Below are positions 20,170-31,885 of a DNA stretch of 64,000 nt, piece by piece; position 1 is the stretch's first letter; each line of letters starts with the position of its first letter. The DNA lies in the NCBI GenBank assembly GCA_903932865.1, contig CAIZHQ010000016.1, positions 682,001 through 746,000 on the forward strand, given 5' to 3'. Origin of the DNA: an uncultured Burkholderiales bacterium. Its GTDB lineage: Bacteria; Pseudomonadota; Gammaproteobacteria; Burkholderiales; Burkholderiaceae_C. A program made the position numbers and the translations under genes. The notes below the pieces were generated by a model that made no database searches, was not told the DNA's origin, and saw nothing but the letters and a program-made list of their open reading frames with translations.

Positions 20170-20790
20170 TCAAAGGGATTCGAGTTGTTGCAATTGGGCC
20201 AGCGTGTTGGCGTTGGAAAAAGCATGTGGGCTGTCGCCCGGCAAGTCAAATGGCACGATCGCGCAGCGGTGTTGGGCGGTCCAAGCATCGATCTTGCGGC
20301 CCCCGCCTTGCGTGAACTTGACCAGGCTTTCCAGCAGCTCGGTTTTGAGCAGACAAAACACCGGTTGCGGGCGCACCGTGCCATCGGCTTCAGGGCCTGC
20401 GGCCATGGCCATGTCGGCGTCTTGGTCGTTCAGGGCTTGTTCCAGACGCTCCACCAAATCGAGCGGAAACAGCGGTGAGTCGCAAGGCACGGTGAGCAAG
20501 AGCGGGGTTTCGCAGCGCTCCAGACCGGTGAGAAAGCCCGCCAAAGGTCCCGCAAAACCGTCGATGCTGTCGGGCCAAACTGGCACGCCCAGTGACTCGT
20601 AAGCGGCCAGGTTGCGGTTGGCGTTGATCAAAATTTCCTGGGGCGGCAGGCTTTGCAGCTGAAGGCGCATCAGGCTTTGCAGGGCCAGCGGCAGACCGCG
20701 AAAGTTCTGCAGGCCCTTGTCGAGGCCGCCCATGCGCGAGCCGCGCCCGCCCGCCAAAATCAGGCCGGTGATGGCGGTGGTGTTGTGCAT
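20170..20790 (-). CDS. mobA: Molybdenum cofactor guanylyltransferase MobA
   Basis: A 206-residue nucleotidyltransferase starting [20 protein letters not shown], the GTP-binding signature GGRGSRMGG(L)DKG. It also has [17 protein letters not shown], the metal-binding [15 protein letters not shown] and a C-terminal [18 protein letters not shown] segment typical of MobA. It attaches GMP to the molybdenum cofactor to make the MGD form used by DMSO-reductase-family enzymes. The start at 20790 is five bases after the moaA stop; a longer frame upstream would overlap moaA. Confidence 0.94.
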   Translation of the reverse strand: MHNTTAITGLILAGGRGSRMGGLDKGLQNFRGLPLALQSLMRLQLQSLPPQEILINANRNLAAYESLGVPVWPDSIDGFAGPLAGFLTGLERCETPLLLTVPCDSPLFPLDLVERLEQALNDQDADMAMAAGPEADGTVRPQPVFCLLKTELLESLVKFTQGGGRKIDAWTAQHRCAIVPFDLPGDSPHAFSNANTLAQLQQLESL

Positions 20791-20795
20791 GGCGC

Positions 20796-21941
20796 TTAGC
20801 CTCCGATGTAGCTCATTTCCACCCGGCGGCTGTAGCCGTTGGCGGTGGTGTCGGGGCCACGCAGGCTGCGCAGCACCGAGTATTGGTCGGTGCGCCCACG
20901 CCATATGGCGTCCACCGTCTGGGCCAGCGCGTGATTGGTCTGCGTCGGGTCACGCAGCAGCTGGCGAAGGTCGTAGCCTTGGCTGGCAAACAGGCACAAA
21001 TACAGGCGACCCTCGGTGGACAAGCGGGCGCGATTGCAGTCACCGCAAAAGGCTTGTGTCACGCTGCTGATCACGCCGATCTCTCCCAAGGCCTTGTCAT
21101 GCAAGCCCTGGGCGTTGGCATAACCCCAGCGCTCGGCGGTTTCGCCGGGGGTGGACGGGTCGAGTTGCAACAGTGGCAGCTCGGTTTGCAGCAGGCGAAC
21201 CACTTCGGCGCTGGGCAACACCTCGTCCATGCACCAGCCATTCGTTGCGCCCACGTCCATGTATTCAATGAAGCGAAGCACGATGCCTGTGCCCTGGAAG
21301 TGCCGCGCCATGGGCAAAATTTCGTGTTCGTTGGTGCCGCGCTTGACCACCATATTGACCTTGATCGGCCCCAGGCCAGCGGCCTGCGCGGCTTCGATCC
21401 CGGCCAGCACATCGGCCACGGGAAAATCCACATCGTTCATCTGGCGAAAGACCTTGTCATCCAGCCCGTCCAGGCTCACGGTGACACGTTGCAGGCCTGC
21501 GTCTTTCAGGCTTTGGGCCTTGCGCGCCAAGAGAGAACCGTTGGTGGTCAGTGTCAAATCGAGCGGCTGGCCGTCGGGGGTGTGCAGCGCGGCCAATTGT
21601 TCGATCAGGATTTCGATGTTCTTGCGCAGCAGGGGTTCACCGCCCGTCAGGCGAATTTTCCGCACGCCACGGCCCACGAAAACGCTGGCGATGCGCGTGA
21701 TTTCTTCAAAGCTCAGCAATTGGCTGTGAGGCAGGTAGGCATAGTCTTTGTCAAAGACTTCCTTGGGCATGCAATAACTGCAACGAAAGTTGCAGCGGTC
21801 GGTCACGCTGATGCGCAAATCGGTCAGCGGGCGCCTCAGGCCGTCCAAGGGCAATGCGCTCAGGTCATGCCCCGCAGGCAGCGGGGGCAAAGGCAAGCTG
21901 GGATGGCGCTGGTCAACCAGCGGAATGACGCGTTCAGACAT
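20796..21941 (-). CDS. moaA: GTP 3',8-cyclase MoaA
   Basis: A 381-residue radical SAM enzyme. The N-terminal cluster motif is CNFRCSYC (Cys50, 54, 57). The SAM/GTP elements [14 protein letters not shown] and [14 protein letters not shown] follow. The C-terminal second [4Fe-4S] site is [20 protein letters not shown], and the protein ends with the essential Gly-Gly tail (SYIGG). It converts GTP to 3',8-cyclo-dihydro-GTP, the first step of molybdopterin synthesis. The N-terminal 35-residue Pro-rich extension is longer than in E. coli MoaA. First gene of the moaA-mobA-moeA operon. Confidence 0.95.
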   Translation of the reverse strand: MSERVIPLVDQRHPSLPLPPLPAGHDLSALPLDGLRRPLTDLRISVTDRCNFRCSYCMPKEVFDKDYAYLPHSQLLSFEEITRIASVFVGRGVRKIRLTGGEPLLRKNIEILIEQLAALHTPDGQPLDLTLTTNGSLLARKAQSLKDAGLQRVTVSLDGLDDKVFRQMNDVDFPVADVLAGIEAAQAAGLGPIKVNMVVKRGTNEHEILPMARHFQGTGIVLRFIEYMDVGATNGWCMDEVLPSAEVVRLLQTELPLLQLDPSTPGETAERWGYANAQGLHDKALGEIGVISSVTQAFCGDCNRARLSTEGRLYLCLFASQGYDLRQLLRDPTQTNHALAQTVDAIWRGRTDQYSVLRSLRGPDTTANGYSRRVEMSYIGG

Positions 21942-22017
21942 GGGAGTGGATTGTGCCCCAGCCGCTACGCCTTGTAGGCAGCATGGTCAAGAATGGAATG
22001 CCCCGCATGCGGGCGCT

Positions 22018-23451
22018 TTAACCGTGCTGGATGGCCACGGTTTTGAGGGTGGTGAAGCCCAGCAGGGCTTCAAAGCCTTTTTCGCGGCCGTAGCCAGACG
22101 ATTTGACGCCGCCAAAGGGCAGCTCCACGCCGCCGCCTGCGCCGTAGTTGTTGATGAACACTTGGCCGCTGCGCACGCGCTTGGCCATGCGAAACTGGCG
22201 TCCACCGTCGCGCGTCCAGATACCGGCGACCAAGCCGAACTCGGTGGCATTGGCCAGCTCGACCGCGTGGTCTTCGTCGGTGAAGGACATGGCCGACAGC
22301 ACCGGGCCAAACACTTCTTCTTGGGCCAGTCGGTGCATCACCGGCACGTCGCGCAGCAAAGTGGGGGCCTGGTAAAAGCCACCCGCAGGCACACCCGTTG
22401 CGATTTTCCCTTGTGCCACGGTGGCGATACCGTCCGCTTTGGCTTGGTCCAAGAAACCCGTCACTCGCTCTAATTGGCTGGCGCGGATCAAAGGCCCCAA
22501 GTCCAGGTTCATGGCCGCCGAGCCCACTTGCAAGCGGCCAAAGGCTTCGCCCAGGCGCTTCAAAAGTGGCTCGTAAATGCCTTGCTGAATCAAGACGCGT
22601 GAGCCTGCGCTGCAGGTCTGGCCCGAGTTCTGCACGATGGCATTGACCACGACGGGAATCGCCGCGTCCAGATCGGCATCTTCAAAAATGATCTGTGGAC
22701 TTTTGCCGCCCAGCTCCAGCGTCACCGGGCAGTGTCGCTCGGCGGCCACTTGCTGGATCAAAGTGCCCACGCGGGGGCTGCCGGTGAAGCTGATGTGGTC
22801 AATGCCCGCGTGGCGGGCCAATGCGTCGCCCACCTCGTGGCCATAACCGGTGACGATGTTGATGGCCCCGGGAGGAAAACCCACTTCGGCCGCCAGCTGC
22901 GCCACCCGGATCAGGCTCAGGCAAGCGTCTTCGGCCGGTTTGACCACGCAGGAATTGCCTGCGGCCAAAGCCCCGCCCACGCTGCGCCCAAAAATCTGCA
23001 TCGGGTAGTTCCAGGGGATCACATGGCCCGTCACGCCATGCGGTTCGCGCCAGGTCAGCACGCTGTAACCGTTTTGGTAGGGCAGGGTTTCGCCGTGCAG
23101 CTTGTCGCAGGACCCGGCATAAAACTCAAAGTAACGTGCCAATGCCATTGAATCGGCGGTGGCCTGTTTGGTGGGCTTGCCGCAATCGCGCTGCTCCAAT
23201 GCGGCCAGCTCGGCGGCATGCTCGCTCACTTTTTGCGACAACTTCATGAGCAAGCGACCACGCTCCACGGCGCTCAGCTTGCCCCAGGGGCCGTTGAAGG
23301 CGGCTCGCGCCGCCACAACAGCGGCGTCGATGTCGGGCGCTTGGCTGCGCGGGATCTGATCGAAAACCTGCCCGTCAGACGGGTCGAGTACATCGATGGT
23401 TTGCCCTGCCAGGGCGGGGACGGATTGGTTGGCGATGAAATTCATTTGCAT
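22018..23451 (-). CDS. NAD(P)-dependent aldehyde dehydrogenase family protein
   Basis: A 477-residue ALDH. Cofactor-site elements are VTGHVIPWNYPMQIFG and ISFTGSPRVGTLI. The catalytic Glu region is VTLELGGKSPQIIFEDADLD, the catalytic Cys is in NSGQTCSAGSRVLIQ, and the C-terminal FGPVLSAMSF and LPFGGVKSSGYGREKG are present. It oxidises an aldehyde to its acid; substrate is not evident (betaine-aldehyde or gamma-glutamyl-aminobutyraldehyde dehydrogenases are the nearest types). I place the start at 23451 (or 23445), because the longer frame to 23562 runs into the hppA terminator. It is monocistronic. Confidence 0.88.
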   Translation of the reverse strand: MQMNFIANQSVPALAGQTIDVLDPSDGQVFDQIPRSQAPDIDAAVVAARAAFNGPWGKLSAVERGRLLMKLSQKVSEHAAELAALEQRDCGKPTKQATADSMALARYFEFYAGSCDKLHGETLPYQNGYSVLTWREPHGVTGHVIPWNYPMQIFGRSVGGALAAGNSCVVKPAEDACLSLIRVAQLAAEVGFPPGAINIVTGYGHEVGDALARHAGIDHISFTGSPRVGTLIQQVAAERHCPVTLELGGKSPQIIFEDADLDAAIPVVVNAIVQNSGQTCSAGSRVLIQQGIYEPLLKRLGEAFGRLQVGSAAMNLDLGPLIRASQLERVTGFLDQAKADGIATVAQGKIATGVPAGGFYQAPTLLRDVPVMHRLAQEEVFGPVLSAMSFTDEDHAVELANATEFGLVAGIWTRDGGRQFRMAKRVRSGQVFINNYGAGGGVELPFGGVKSSGYGREKGFEALLGFTTLKTVAIQHG

Positions 23452-23528
23452 GGGGCTATTGTGAGCCCAGGCAGGATTTTGAAAATCACCCAAGAGACAA
23501 GCGCCTATCAGGCTTGGGCAAACGCCAT

Positions 23529-23553
23529 GAAAAAGGCCCGCCGAAGCGGGCCT
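23529..23553 (-). terminator. Rho-independent terminator after hppA
   Basis: On the minus strand AGGCCCGC-TTCG-GCGGGCCT followed by TTTTT: an 8-bp stem with a stable UUCG loop, 20 bases after the hppA stop. It also bounds the aldehyde dehydrogenase gene on its 5' side. Confidence 0.9.
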
Positions 23554-23573
23554 GTAAGACATTGCAAAGAAGA

Positions 23574-25643
23574 TCAGCCCCCGTGAAACTTCATCACCAG
23601 CGGCACGATCAGCAGGGCCACGATATTGATAATTTTGATCAGCGGGTTGATCGCCGGGCCAGCGGTGTCCTTGTAAGGGTCTCCCACCGTATCACCGGTC
23701 ACTGCTGCCTTGTGGGCGTCTGAGCCCTTGCCGCCGTGATGGCCGTCTTCGATGTATTTTTTGGCGTTGTCCCAAGCACCACCACCGGTACACATGGAAA
23801 TGGCCACAAACAGGCCGGTGATGATGGTACCCATCAACAAACCGCCCAAAGCTTTGGGGCCCAGGATCAGACCCACCAGCACCGGCACCACCACCGGCAA
23901 CAGGCTGGGAATGACCATTTCCTTGATGGCAGCCGTGGTCAGCATGTCCACGGCTTTGCCGTATTCGGGCTTGGCCGTGCCTTCCATGATGCCGGGGATC
24001 TCCTTGAACTGGCGACGCACTTCAACCACCACACTGCCTGCAGCCCGGCCCACCGCTTCCATGGCCATGGCCCCGAACAAGTAGGGGATCAGCCCGCCAA
24101 TGAACAGTCCAATGATGACCAGAGGGTCGGACAAGTCAAAACTGATGGCTTTGCCATAGGCTTCCAGTTTGTGCGTGTAGTCGGCAAACAATACCAGCGA
24201 GGCCAGGCCTGCCGAGCCAATGGCGTAACCCTTCGTCACGGCCTTGGTGGTGTTGCCCACGGCATCCAGCGGGTCAGTGATGTCGCGCACACTGCTGGGC
24301 ATTTCGGCCATTTCTGCAATGCCGCCCGCGTTGTCGGTGATGGGACCATAAGCGTCCAGCGCTACCACGATGCCCGCCATGCTCAGCATGGACGTAGCCG
24401 CCACGGCAATGCCGTACAAGCCACCCAGCGCATAAGCCGTCCAGATGGCCAGACAGACGAACATCACCGGCCAGGCGGTGGAGCGCATGGACACGCCCAG
24501 GCCAGCGATGATGTTGGTGCCGTGGCCGGTGGTCGATGCCTGAGCGATGTGCTGCACCGGGGCGTATTGGGTGCCGGTGTAGAACTCGGTGATCCAGACC
24601 AAGGCGGCCGTGAGCACCAGACCCACAGCACAGGCGCCAAACAGTTTCATTTGGCTGCCCGCAGCGCCCAGGGCGTTGTCAGGCATCAGCCAGGTAGTGA
24701 CAAAGTAAAAGGCGATCAAAGACAGCACACCCGAGATGGCCAAGCCTTTGTAGAGCGCAGGCATCACATTGGTCATGCCCGGAGAGGCCTTGACGAAGAA
24801 GCAACCAATGATGGAGGCGATGATGGACACCGCGCCCAAGGCCAGCGGGTACAGCACGGCCTGACCTGGGGCAGCTGAAATCAGCAAGGCTCCCAGCACC
24901 ATGGTCGCGATCAAGGTCACGGCATACGTCTCGAACAGATCGGCGGCCATGCCGGCGCAGTCGCCTACGTTGTCGCCCACGTTGTCGGCAATCACAGCGG
25001 GGTTGCGTGGATCGTCCTCGGGAATGCCAGCTTCCACTTTGCCCACCAGGTCGGCCCCCACGTCAGCGCCCTTGGTGAAAATGCCGCCGCCCAGTCGGGC
25101 AAAAATTGAGATCAGCGAGGAGCCGAAGGCAAAGCCGATCAGGGGGTTGAGCAAATTGGCCAGGTTCTTGTCGGGTGTCAGGTTGCCGTTGCCCACCAAA
25201 AACCAGTAAAAACCGGACACACCCAACAAACCCAAGCCCACCACCAGCATGCCGGTGATGGCACCACCCCGAAACGCCACGTCCAGCGCCGGGCCAATGC
25301 CTTTGGTGGCGGCTTGGGCCGTGCGCACGTTGGCTTTGACCGACACATTCATGCCGATGAAACCGCACGCGCCAGAGAGCACCGCGCCGATCACGAAGCC
25401 GATGGCGGTGATGCCATCCAGAAAGATGGCCATCAGGATGGCCAGCACCACGCCGACGATGGCGATGGTTTTGTATTGCCGGGCCAGATAGGCCGCCGCA
25501 CCGTCCTGAATGGCCGCTGCAATTTCCTGCATCCGGGCATTGCCGGCATCTTGAGAAAGGATCCACCCTCGGGCCCAAATGCCATAAGCCACGGCAATCA
25601 AACCACATACGAGCGCCAAAATGAGCGCTGAATTTCCTGTCAT
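23574..25643 (-). CDS. hppA: K+-insensitive proton-pumping membrane pyrophosphatase
   Basis: A 689-residue H+-PPase with about 16 hydrophobic spans. The substrate site is [20 protein letters not shown] and later [18 protein letters not shown], with [20 protein letters not shown] near the C-terminus. The segment [19 protein letters not shown] carries Lys at the position that is Ala in K+-dependent enzymes, placing it in the K+-independent H+-pumping class. It stores PPi energy as proton-motive force in the inner membrane. The start at 25643 has GAGGAG upstream; the longer frame to 25703 is in the leader. Divergent from ppa. Confidence 0.95.
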   Translation of the reverse strand: MTGNSALILALVCGLIAVAYGIWARGWILSQDAGNARMQEIAAAIQDGAAAYLARQYKTIAIVGVVLAILMAIFLDGITAIGFVIGAVLSGACGFIGMNVSVKANVRTAQAATKGIGPALDVAFRGGAITGMLVVGLGLLGVSGFYWFLVGNGNLTPDKNLANLLNPLIGFAFGSSLISIFARLGGGIFTKGADVGADLVGKVEAGIPEDDPRNPAVIADNVGDNVGDCAGMAADLFETYAVTLIATMVLGALLISAAPGQAVLYPLALGAVSIIASIIGCFFVKASPGMTNVMPALYKGLAISGVLSLIAFYFVTTWLMPDNALGAAGSQMKLFGACAVGLVLTAALVWITEFYTGTQYAPVQHIAQASTTGHGTNIIAGLGVSMRSTAWPVMFVCLAIWTAYALGGLYGIAVAATSMLSMAGIVVALDAYGPITDNAGGIAEMAEMPSSVRDITDPLDAVGNTTKAVTKGYAIGSAGLASLVLFADYTHKLEAYGKAISFDLSDPLVIIGLFIGGLIPYLFGAMAMEAVGRAAGSVVVEVRRQFKEIPGIMEGTAKPEYGKAVDMLTTAAIKEMVIPSLLPVVVPVLVGLILGPKALGGLLMGTIITGLFVAISMCTGGGAWDNAKKYIEDGHHGGKGSDAHKAAVTGDTVGDPYKDTAGPAINPLIKIINIVALLIVPLVMKFHGG

Positions 25644-25679
25644 CGTTGATCTCCTCGATGGTTGTCGCTGAACAGAGGG

Positions 25680-25711
25680 GCAACGCACTGGAGACCCCTC
25701 CATGGCGTTGC
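25680..25711 (-). repeat. Stem-loop in the hppA leader
   Basis: Outer arms GCAACGC (25680-25686) and GCGTTGC (25705-25711) plus inner arms GGAG/CTCC around an ACCC loop form a two-part hairpin in the hppA 5' untranslated region, 37 bases before the ATG. No T tract follows. Role unknown; it could be an mRNA-stability or regulatory element. Confidence 0.4.
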
Positions 25712-25860
25712 TTCCTCGATCACCGAAACCGGAGAACGATTGGCCAACAGCACATTAAAGAGGCTGCATCACGATCTGCGCAAGCCTTGTGAAAGTAAAA
25801 TCGGGGTTAATCCCTAGTGATCTTCGTTTTTCATTAACTTTTCACCCCGAGACCTGCAAG

Positions 25861-26397
25861 ATGTCCCTCGACAACGTCACCCCCGGCAAACAAGCGCCCG
25901 AAACTTTCAACGTGATCATCGAAATCCCGATGAACTCCGATCCGATCAAGTACGAAGTGGACAAGGAAACCGGCGCCTTGTTCGTGGACCGTTTCATGAC
26001 CACGGCCATGCACTACCCCACCAATTACGGATACGTGCCCCAAACCCTGTCTGGCGACGGAGACCCGGTGGACGTGTTGGTGATCACCCCTTACGCCTTG
26101 CACCCCGGTGTGGTGGTGCCCTGCCGCGCCTTGGGCATTTTGATGATGGAAGACGAGGCCGGTGTGGATGGCAAGGTGGTGGCTGTGCCGACCAGCAAAA
26201 TTTTGCCGATGTACGACCACTGGCAAGACATCTCAGATGTGAACGCGATGCGCCGGAACGCGATCGCTCACTTCTTTGAGCACTACAAAGACCTTGAAAA
26301 AGGCAAGTGGGTCAAGGTCTTGGGCTGGGAAGGCAAAGAATCCGCGCACAAGGAAATTTTGGACGGCATCGCGGCTTACAACAAAACCAAGGCCTGA
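25861..26397 (+). CDS. ppa: Inorganic pyrophosphatase (soluble, family I)
   Basis: A 178-residue family I PPase: [44 protein letters not shown] (the metal-binding Asp cluster), [19 protein letters not shown] and [18 protein letters not shown]. It hydrolyses cytoplasmic PPi and drives biosynthetic reactions. The start at 25861 (MSLDNVTPG) is preferred over a GTG at 25789. The gene is divergent from hppA across about 217 bases, so two PPi-consuming enzymes, one energy-conserving and one not, face each other with adjoining promoters. Confidence 0.95.
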   Translation: MSLDNVTPGKQAPETFNVIIEIPMNSDPIKYEVDKETGALFVDRFMTTAMHYPTNYGYVPQTLSGDGDPVDVLVITPYALHPGVVVPCRALGILMMEDEAGVDGKVVAVPTSKILPMYDHWQDISDVNAMRRNAIAHFFEHYKDLEKGKWVKVLGWEGKESAHKEILDGIAAYNKTKA

Positions 26398-26493
26398 TGC
26401 GGCTGGGTTAGCGCTCAACTTGTTGGGCGCTGGCTGTGGCACCCAACGCCTGCAGGGCCTGCGCCGTGCGGGCGTTTTGTCATGGCGGCTGAT

Positions 26494-27657
26494 TTATGGC
26501 AACTTTTTCAGCGGCGAGTGCTGATTGAGCGCTTCCAGGTAGTTCTCCACCCCTGCTTTTTCTCGCTCCAAAAACCGCGCCACCGCCTCATTAAACGCCG
26601 GGTGCGCCAGCCAGTGGGCGCTGTGGGTGGGGGTGGGCAGCAGGGCGCGGGCCATTTTGTGTTCGCCTTGTGCGCCGCCTTCAAAGCGTTTGAGGCCGTT
26701 TTGGATGCACCAATCAATAGGCTGGTAATAACAGGCTTCAAAGTGAAGGCAGTCCACCCGGGCCAGCGCGCCCCAATAGCGACCATAGGCCACTTCGGGC
26801 TGGCCTTGGGCGTCCAGATGCAGGCCGATCAGACTGATGCCGATGGGCTGCTCCGCGTGTTCGGCCACAAACAAGAGCCAGTTGTCGGCCATGTCGCAGC
26901 GCATGGCCTCGAAAAATGTTGGGGTCAAATACGGCGCATTGCCGTGTTCCCAATAGGTTTGCTGGTAGCAGCGCAGCAGCAAGGCCCAGTCGGCGTCCGT
27001 CATGTCGGGGCCGCGCACGGCGCGAAACGTCACGCCCGCATCGGCTACTTTGCGGCGTTCTTGCCGGATTTTTTTACGCTTTTCTTGCGTCAGGCTGGCC
27101 AAAAAGTCATCGAAGTCGCGCCAGCTCTGGTTTTGCCAGTGGAACTGCACTTGGTCGCGCTGCAGCAGGCCGGCTTGTTCGCAGGCCTGCAGGTCTTGCG
27201 GGCTGCCAAACAGGATGTGCAGCGACGGGATGTTGTTGGTTTGGCACATGTCCAGCAAGGCGGCCAAGAGGGCTTGGCGCGCGGCATCGGACTCGGCCAG
27301 CAAGCGGCTGCCGGGCACGGGCGTGAAGGGCGAGGCGACCAGGGCTTTGGGGTAGTAGTCGAGACCGTGGCGTTGGTAGGCGTCTGCCCAGGCGTGGTCA
27401 AACACGTATTCGCCGCGTGAGTGGGTCTTGATGTAGAGAGGGCAGGCGGCGGCCAACACGGTGCCACGCCACAGGCTGATGACTTGCAAAGTCCAGCCGG
27501 TCTGGGGTGCGGCCGATTGGCTGGTCTGCATGGCCGACAAATAGGCATGCTGCATGAAGGGGGAAGGGGCGTCTTGCCGGGCCAGCAGGCTGTCCCAGGC
27601 TTCAGGCGCGATGGCACTGAGGTCATCTTGGACCCGGGTGACATAATTCAAGCTCAT
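26494..27657 (-). CDS. GNAT-fold protein of the DUF482 (peptidogalycan biosynthesis-like) family
   Basis: A 387-residue protein with the features of DUF482/FemAB-like acyltransferases: SPFMQHAYLSAMQ near the N-terminus, YVFDHAWADAYQRHGLDYYPK, LTQEKRKKIRQERRKVADAGV in the middle, then LIGLHLDAQGQPEVAYGRYWGA and FEGGAQGEHKMARALLPTPT-like sequence near the end. The function of the family is not established despite its name. The start at 27657 (MSLNYVTRV) leaves only 16 bases to the divergent nadE ATG. Upstream in-frame starts would lie inside nadE. Confidence 0.82.
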   Translation of the reverse strand: MSLNYVTRVQDDLSAIAPEAWDSLLARQDAPSPFMQHAYLSAMQTSQSAAPQTGWTLQVISLWRGTVLAAACPLYIKTHSRGEYVFDHAWADAYQRHGLDYYPKALVASPFTPVPGSRLLAESDAARQALLAALLDMCQTNNIPSLHILFGSPQDLQACEQAGLLQRDQVQFHWQNQSWRDFDDFLASLTQEKRKKIRQERRKVADAGVTFRAVRGPDMTDADWALLLRCYQQTYWEHGNAPYLTPTFFEAMRCDMADNWLLFVAEHAEQPIGISLIGLHLDAQGQPEVAYGRYWGALARVDCLHFEACYYQPIDWCIQNGLKRFEGGAQGEHKMARALLPTPTHSAHWLAHPAFNEAVARFLEREKAGVENYLEALNQHSPLKKLP

Positions 27658-27673
27658 ATTTTCCGGCACCTGT

Positions 27674-29721
<2,048 letters not shown>

Positions 29722-29769
29722 TGGGTTGGGTGAGGGTGGGTCAACACCCCCCCACGCCTTCAAGCGCTC

Positions 29770-30381
29770 TCAGAGCAGTTCAATTTTGGCCCGGGGTGAA
29801 AACCCTGCTTTTTGCACCAGGCTTTGTAACAGTTCTTCAGGCTCAGTGGCCAGTGTCACCAGTTCGGTTTGCCAGTCGGCCATGAAGCCTTGCTCCACCA
29901 CCTGTCCCATGAAGGCCATCAGGCCATCGTAATAACCCAGGCTGTTCAAGATGCCCACAGGTTTGTCGTGGTATCCCAGTTGTCGCCAGGTCCAGACTTC
30001 AAACAATTCTTCAAACGTGCCGATACCGCCGGGCAGGGCCAAAAACGCGTCAGCCTTGTCGGCCATGAGGCGCTTGCGCTCGTGCATGGTGTCCACCACA
30101 TGCAGTTCAGTGCACCCGTGATGCGCCCATTCTTTTTCGACCAGGGCCGTTGGGATGATGCCGACCACCGTGCCCCCTGCGGCCAGCGTGGCTTCGGCCA
30201 CCAGGCCCATCAGGCCGTTGCGCCCGCCGCCATAGACCAGTTGGCCGCCGTGCGCGCCGATCCAGGTGCCTACTTGCACCGCGATTTGCGCAAATTCGGG
30301 TTGTTTGCCGGGCTTGGAGCCGCAGTAAACGCAAACTGAGAAGGCCGGTTTGGCTACTTGGAGAGGGTGGGGCATGTTCAT
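29770..30381 (-). CDS. LOG family protein (TIGR00730-type nucleotide 5'-monophosphate phosphoribohydrolase-like)
   Basis: A 203-residue Rossmann-like protein with the LOG signatures VYCGSKPG, VYGGGRNGLMG and the catalytic LPGGIGTFEELFEVWTW. Family members release bases from nucleoside monophosphates, including cytokinin precursors in plants and LOG-like enzymes in bacteria. The start at 30381 (or 30375) is just eight bases after the RDD gene stop, so it closes the leftward sigma factor-DUF3619-DUF3106-RDD gene series. The physiological substrate is not visible. Confidence 0.88.
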   Translation of the reverse strand: MNMPHPLQVAKPAFSVCVYCGSKPGKQPEFAQIAVQVGTWIGAHGGQLVYGGGRNGLMGLVAEATLAAGGTVVGIIPTALVEKEWAHHGCTELHVVDTMHERKRLMADKADAFLALPGGIGTFEELFEVWTWRQLGYHDKPVGILNSLGYYDGLMAFMGQVVEQGFMADWQTELVTLATEPEELLQSLVQKAGFSPRAKIELL

Positions 30382-30388
30382 GGTTTGT

Positions 30389-30916
30389 TCATTGGGCAGA
30401 TACCAGCCGTGTACCAGCCCAGGCATCGTGCCAGAACTGGCGCTCAGGGTGAAACCGGCTGAGCAGGGCCCAGAACAGCACCCAGACAAAACTGAGCAGA
30501 CCAATCGAGCCGGGAGGCAGACCTAAGGGAATGGTCAGCAGCAGCGGCGGCAAAAACCACATCCAGCTCAGCAGGTAGCGCAGCAGGGCGCGGCTTTGGC
30601 TCAGGGGCAAGCCTTGCGCGCTGACGACTTTGACATGCCAGGTTTTCATGGCCAGGGTTTGGCCCCGGTGCCAAAACCAGGTGAAATAAATCCCGAGGAT
30701 CAAAAACAGAAAGGCCTGCAAGCCTGGCCGGTTGTCCAGAGCGTGGCGGGTCTGGCTCAGCGTGCCAAACAAGTAGCCCGCGATGAACACGACACCGAAG
30801 AGCAGCATGCCTTCATAAAGCCAGCAGGCCATGCGGCGTTTGAGCGATGGGGCGGCGAGCGGGTTGTCTGCCAGCGGTACGGGGTGTGTCTGTGAGGAGG
30901 GCATGCGCTGGGTCAT
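30389..30916 (-). CDS. RDD family membrane protein
   Basis: A 175-residue RDD-domain protein with three or four hydrophobic spans. It has LKRRMACWLYEGMLLFGVVF at the first span (the family's Arg followed later by Asp), YFTWFWHRGQTLAMKTWHVKVV in the middle and a C-terminal RFHPERQFWHDAWAGTRLV. Function of the family is poorly known; some members are Na+/H+ antiporters or ion carriers. It lies in the gene series between the DUF3106 protein and the LOG protein. Start at 30916, or 30901 (MPSSQTHP). Confidence 0.85.
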   Translation of the reverse strand: MTQRMPSSQTHPVPLADNPLAAPSLKRRMACWLYEGMLLFGVVFIAGYLFGTLSQTRHALDNRPGLQAFLFLILGIYFTWFWHRGQTLAMKTWHVKVVSAQGLPLSQSRALLRYLLSWMWFLPPLLLTIPLGLPPGSIGLLSFVWVLFWALLSRFHPERQFWHDAWAGTRLVSAQ

Positions 30917-31072
30917 GGCAGCAATGGATGATGGATATCGGATGGCGAAAGGCTTCAGCGCTGCCAGCAGGCCCAGGCCGGATGGTTAGAGCGTCACCGC
31001 GTGAGGCATTGAGCGTTCAGATGTCGCACCCAATTGTGGCGCAAATGCGCTGATGAACCGCCCTGCATGGAT

Positions 31073-31885
31073 TCAAGAAGGCTGGGGCAGCAAGGTTTTG
31101 GGGTGAATCGGTTTTGAAGGCGCCACACGCTGAATCGCCCGTGTGGCGTTGACGGGCAGCAGTGGGGGACTGACCAAGCGGGTGCTGGGCGTCGCGAAAC
31201 TGCGGGCGGCACTTTTGACAGGGGGTTTGGGCCCCGAAGACAGCTTGTGTTTTTCTTGATCGGACAGCGCCTGGTAGGCCTCCCACTGGGCCCGCTTGTC
31301 TTGGGCAGACAGGGATTGGGTGGTGTTGAAGTGAAAGCGCGCCTGGCTGCGTTGGCGAGGACTGAGCGCCGCCCATTCCCGCATGCGGCTGTGCTGAGTC
31401 ATCTGTTCCTCGTCACTCAACTGGAAAAAGTTTTTGGACAGGGTCAGCCATTTTTGGCGTTGCTGAGCCGTCAGTTCATGCCAATCCGCTGCCAAAGGCG
31501 CAAGGGCCAGTTTTTGACGTTTGCTCAAGGACTGCCAGGCACCCGAATCGTGGACGGAGGGGGTATTGGGGGCGTTGGAGGTCGACGGGAGTTGCGCACT
31601 GTGCCCTAGTGCAGGTGTGGCCGCCAAAGTTGGATCAGATGGCGCGCCAGAATGGGCGTTGCCTGAAACAGACGCGCTGGGCAATGCACTCTGTTGCTCA
31701 GCCGCGGTCGGAGCAGTCGCGGGTGAGGCTGTTGGTGTTTGAGCCCCAATGTGCATGCTCAAGCTCAGAGCAAGAAGACTCAGGCACCAGTGGATCAGTC
31801 CTGGTCTGAAACAGGTCAGGCCAGGCCGACGTGCAGTCGGCTCACCATTGCAATCAAGGCTAAATTTCCAACCCGTTTCAGTCAT
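31073..31885 (-). CDS. DUF3106 domain-containing protein
   Basis: A 270-residue exported or membrane-anchored protein. A hydrophobic stretch (WCLSLLALSLSMHIGAQT) acts as a signal sequence after an unusually long 35-residue hydrophilic start. A Ser/Ala/Thr/Pro-rich low-complexity segment follows, then the DUF3106 core with its regular repeats: LSKRQKLALAPLAADWHELT, QQRQKWLTLSKNFFQLSDEE, MREWAALSPRQRSQARFHF, LSAQDKRAQWEAYQALSDQE. The start at 31885 overlaps the DUF3619 gene by 8 bases, supporting this choice. The function is unknown; it is regularly found behind this sigma factor in Burkholderiales. Confidence 0.8.
   Translation of the reverse strand: MTETGWKFSLDCNGEPTARRPGLTCFRPGLIHWCLSLLALSLSMHIGAQTPTASPATAPTAAEQQSALPSASVSGNAHSGAPSDPTLAATPALGHSAQLPSTSNAPNTPSVHDSGAWQSLSKRQKLALAPLAADWHELTAQQRQKWLTLSKNFFQLSDEEQMTQHSRMREWAALSPRQRSQARFHFNTTQSLSAQDKRAQWEAYQALSDQEKHKLSSGPKPPVKSAARSFATPSTRLVSPPLLPVNATRAIQRVAPSKPIHPKTLLPQPS

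Noticed and set aside
20883-21977. Plus-strand frame of 364 codons opposite moaA
   Set aside because: Antisense shadow of moaA, which has all Cys motifs and the Gly-Gly tail.
22000-22020. CCCGCATGCGGG palindrome after the aldehyde dehydrogenase gene as a terminator
   Set aside because: No T tract follows on the minus strand and the palindrome lacks a loop, so terminator function is not supported.
23736-24878. Plus-strand frame of 380 codons inside hppA
   Set aside because: Antisense shadow; the hppA catalytic motifs are intact on the other strand and the frame has no ribosome-binding site or homology.
26482-27420. Plus-strand frame of 312 codons opposite the DUF482-like gene
   Set aside because: No domain; the minus-strand protein has recognisable family segments.
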